Shown in pieces: positions 63,896-64,000 of a stretch of 64,000 bases of DNA. Origin of the DNA: CAIZGX01 sp964385405 (lineage in GTDB: Bacteria > Bacteroidota > Bacteroidia > Flavobacteriales_D > Sanyastnellaceae). The position numbers were made by a program, and so were the translations under genes. The stretch lies in NCBI GenBank assembly GCA_964385405.1, contig CAYLOT010000006.1, positions 45,991 through 109,990 on the forward strand, read 5' to 3'. Within the stretch, counting starts at the first letter, position 1. Every line of letters begins with the position of its first letter. The notes beneath the pieces were generated by a model. That model saw only the letters and a program-made list of their open reading frames with translations. It was not told the origin of the DNA and did no database searches.

Positions 63896-64000
63896 CTTTT
63901 GAATTTCGTTGAGATTTTGTTCGCAAGTGTTCCAGCGGAGAGAGAGGGATTAGCTTCGCTGTTCCCGCCAATAAAATTCATCTGCTAACAAATTTGCGGA
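63896..64000. other. Right edge, no gene recognised
   Basis: 105 bp with no usable reading frame; probably the 3' flank of a gene beyond the window. Confidence 0.3.

Noticed and set aside
1..64000. tRNA or rRNA genes
   Set aside because: I looked for T-loop and rRNA core sequences and found no convincing cloverleaf; a covariance-model scan would be decisive.

Overview
The window comes from a Bacteroidota chromosome, most likely order Flavobacteriales. The reasons are the gliding/type IX secretion lipoprotein SprE/PorW, several secreted proteins ending in a type IX sorting domain (FPNP ... G-Y/F motif), a TonB receptor with an N-terminal carboxypeptidase-like domain, and promoters of the TTG-N19-TAnnTTTG type seen in front of rpmH and the DUF177/rpmF operon. 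Within the sequence the neighbourhoods bactofilin-AtpZ, DUF3098-uppP, DUF177-rpmF-fabH-efp, accB-accC and alaS-M23-MerR fit this group. It is a draft scaffold: there is a 100-N gap at 14976-15075 whose two flanks are the same 55-mer.

Layout. 1-12.4 kb: start of an ATP-synthase-associated operon (partial membrane protein, AtpZ, bactofilin, SprE/PorW), two envelope genes, PfkB kinase, rpmH, aspS, a lipoprotein hydrolase, DUF3098-uppP, and the haem operon hemA-hemC-hemD. 12.4-19.9 kb: two giant secreted repeat proteins (SprB repeats; fibronectin III/GEVED domains) and an AraC remnant. 20-27.8 kb: pgk, efp, fabH, rpmF, DUF177 on one strand, accB-accC on the other, and lepA. 27.9-36 kb: M43 protease, dxs, hydrolase, TonB receptor, tdk. 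36-41 kb: three paralogous small lipoproteins, a beta-barrel protein, a perfect 258-bp tandem duplication of the alaS 3' end, and alaS. 41-52 kb: M23 peptidase, MerR, a photolyase-family pair, a 51-residue Cys peptide, secreted protein, AraC regulator with aldehyde dehydrogenase and DUF779, acs and a symporter-like protein. 52-58.8 kb: small Cys protein, membrane protein, histidine kinase, LuxR-type regulator and two secreted proteins. 59-64 kb: accessory region with membrane, zinc-ribbon and trypsin-like proteins and an AbiE-type toxin-antitoxin pair with a clear operator.

The most unusual signal is a set of four intergenic arrays (22772-22938, 23759-23915, 25835-26034, 32793-32970). Each is a run of short perfect palindromes, mostly with a 3-nt loop (usually GAA or TTC) and stems that differ from unit to unit, joined by a fixed linker that is specific to the array: AGA/TCT, ATGA/TCAT, or CA/TG. 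In every array the left half carries one linker and the right half its reverse complement. I do not recognise a described element with this architecture. No tRNA, rRNA, CRISPR array or intact insertion sequence was found.
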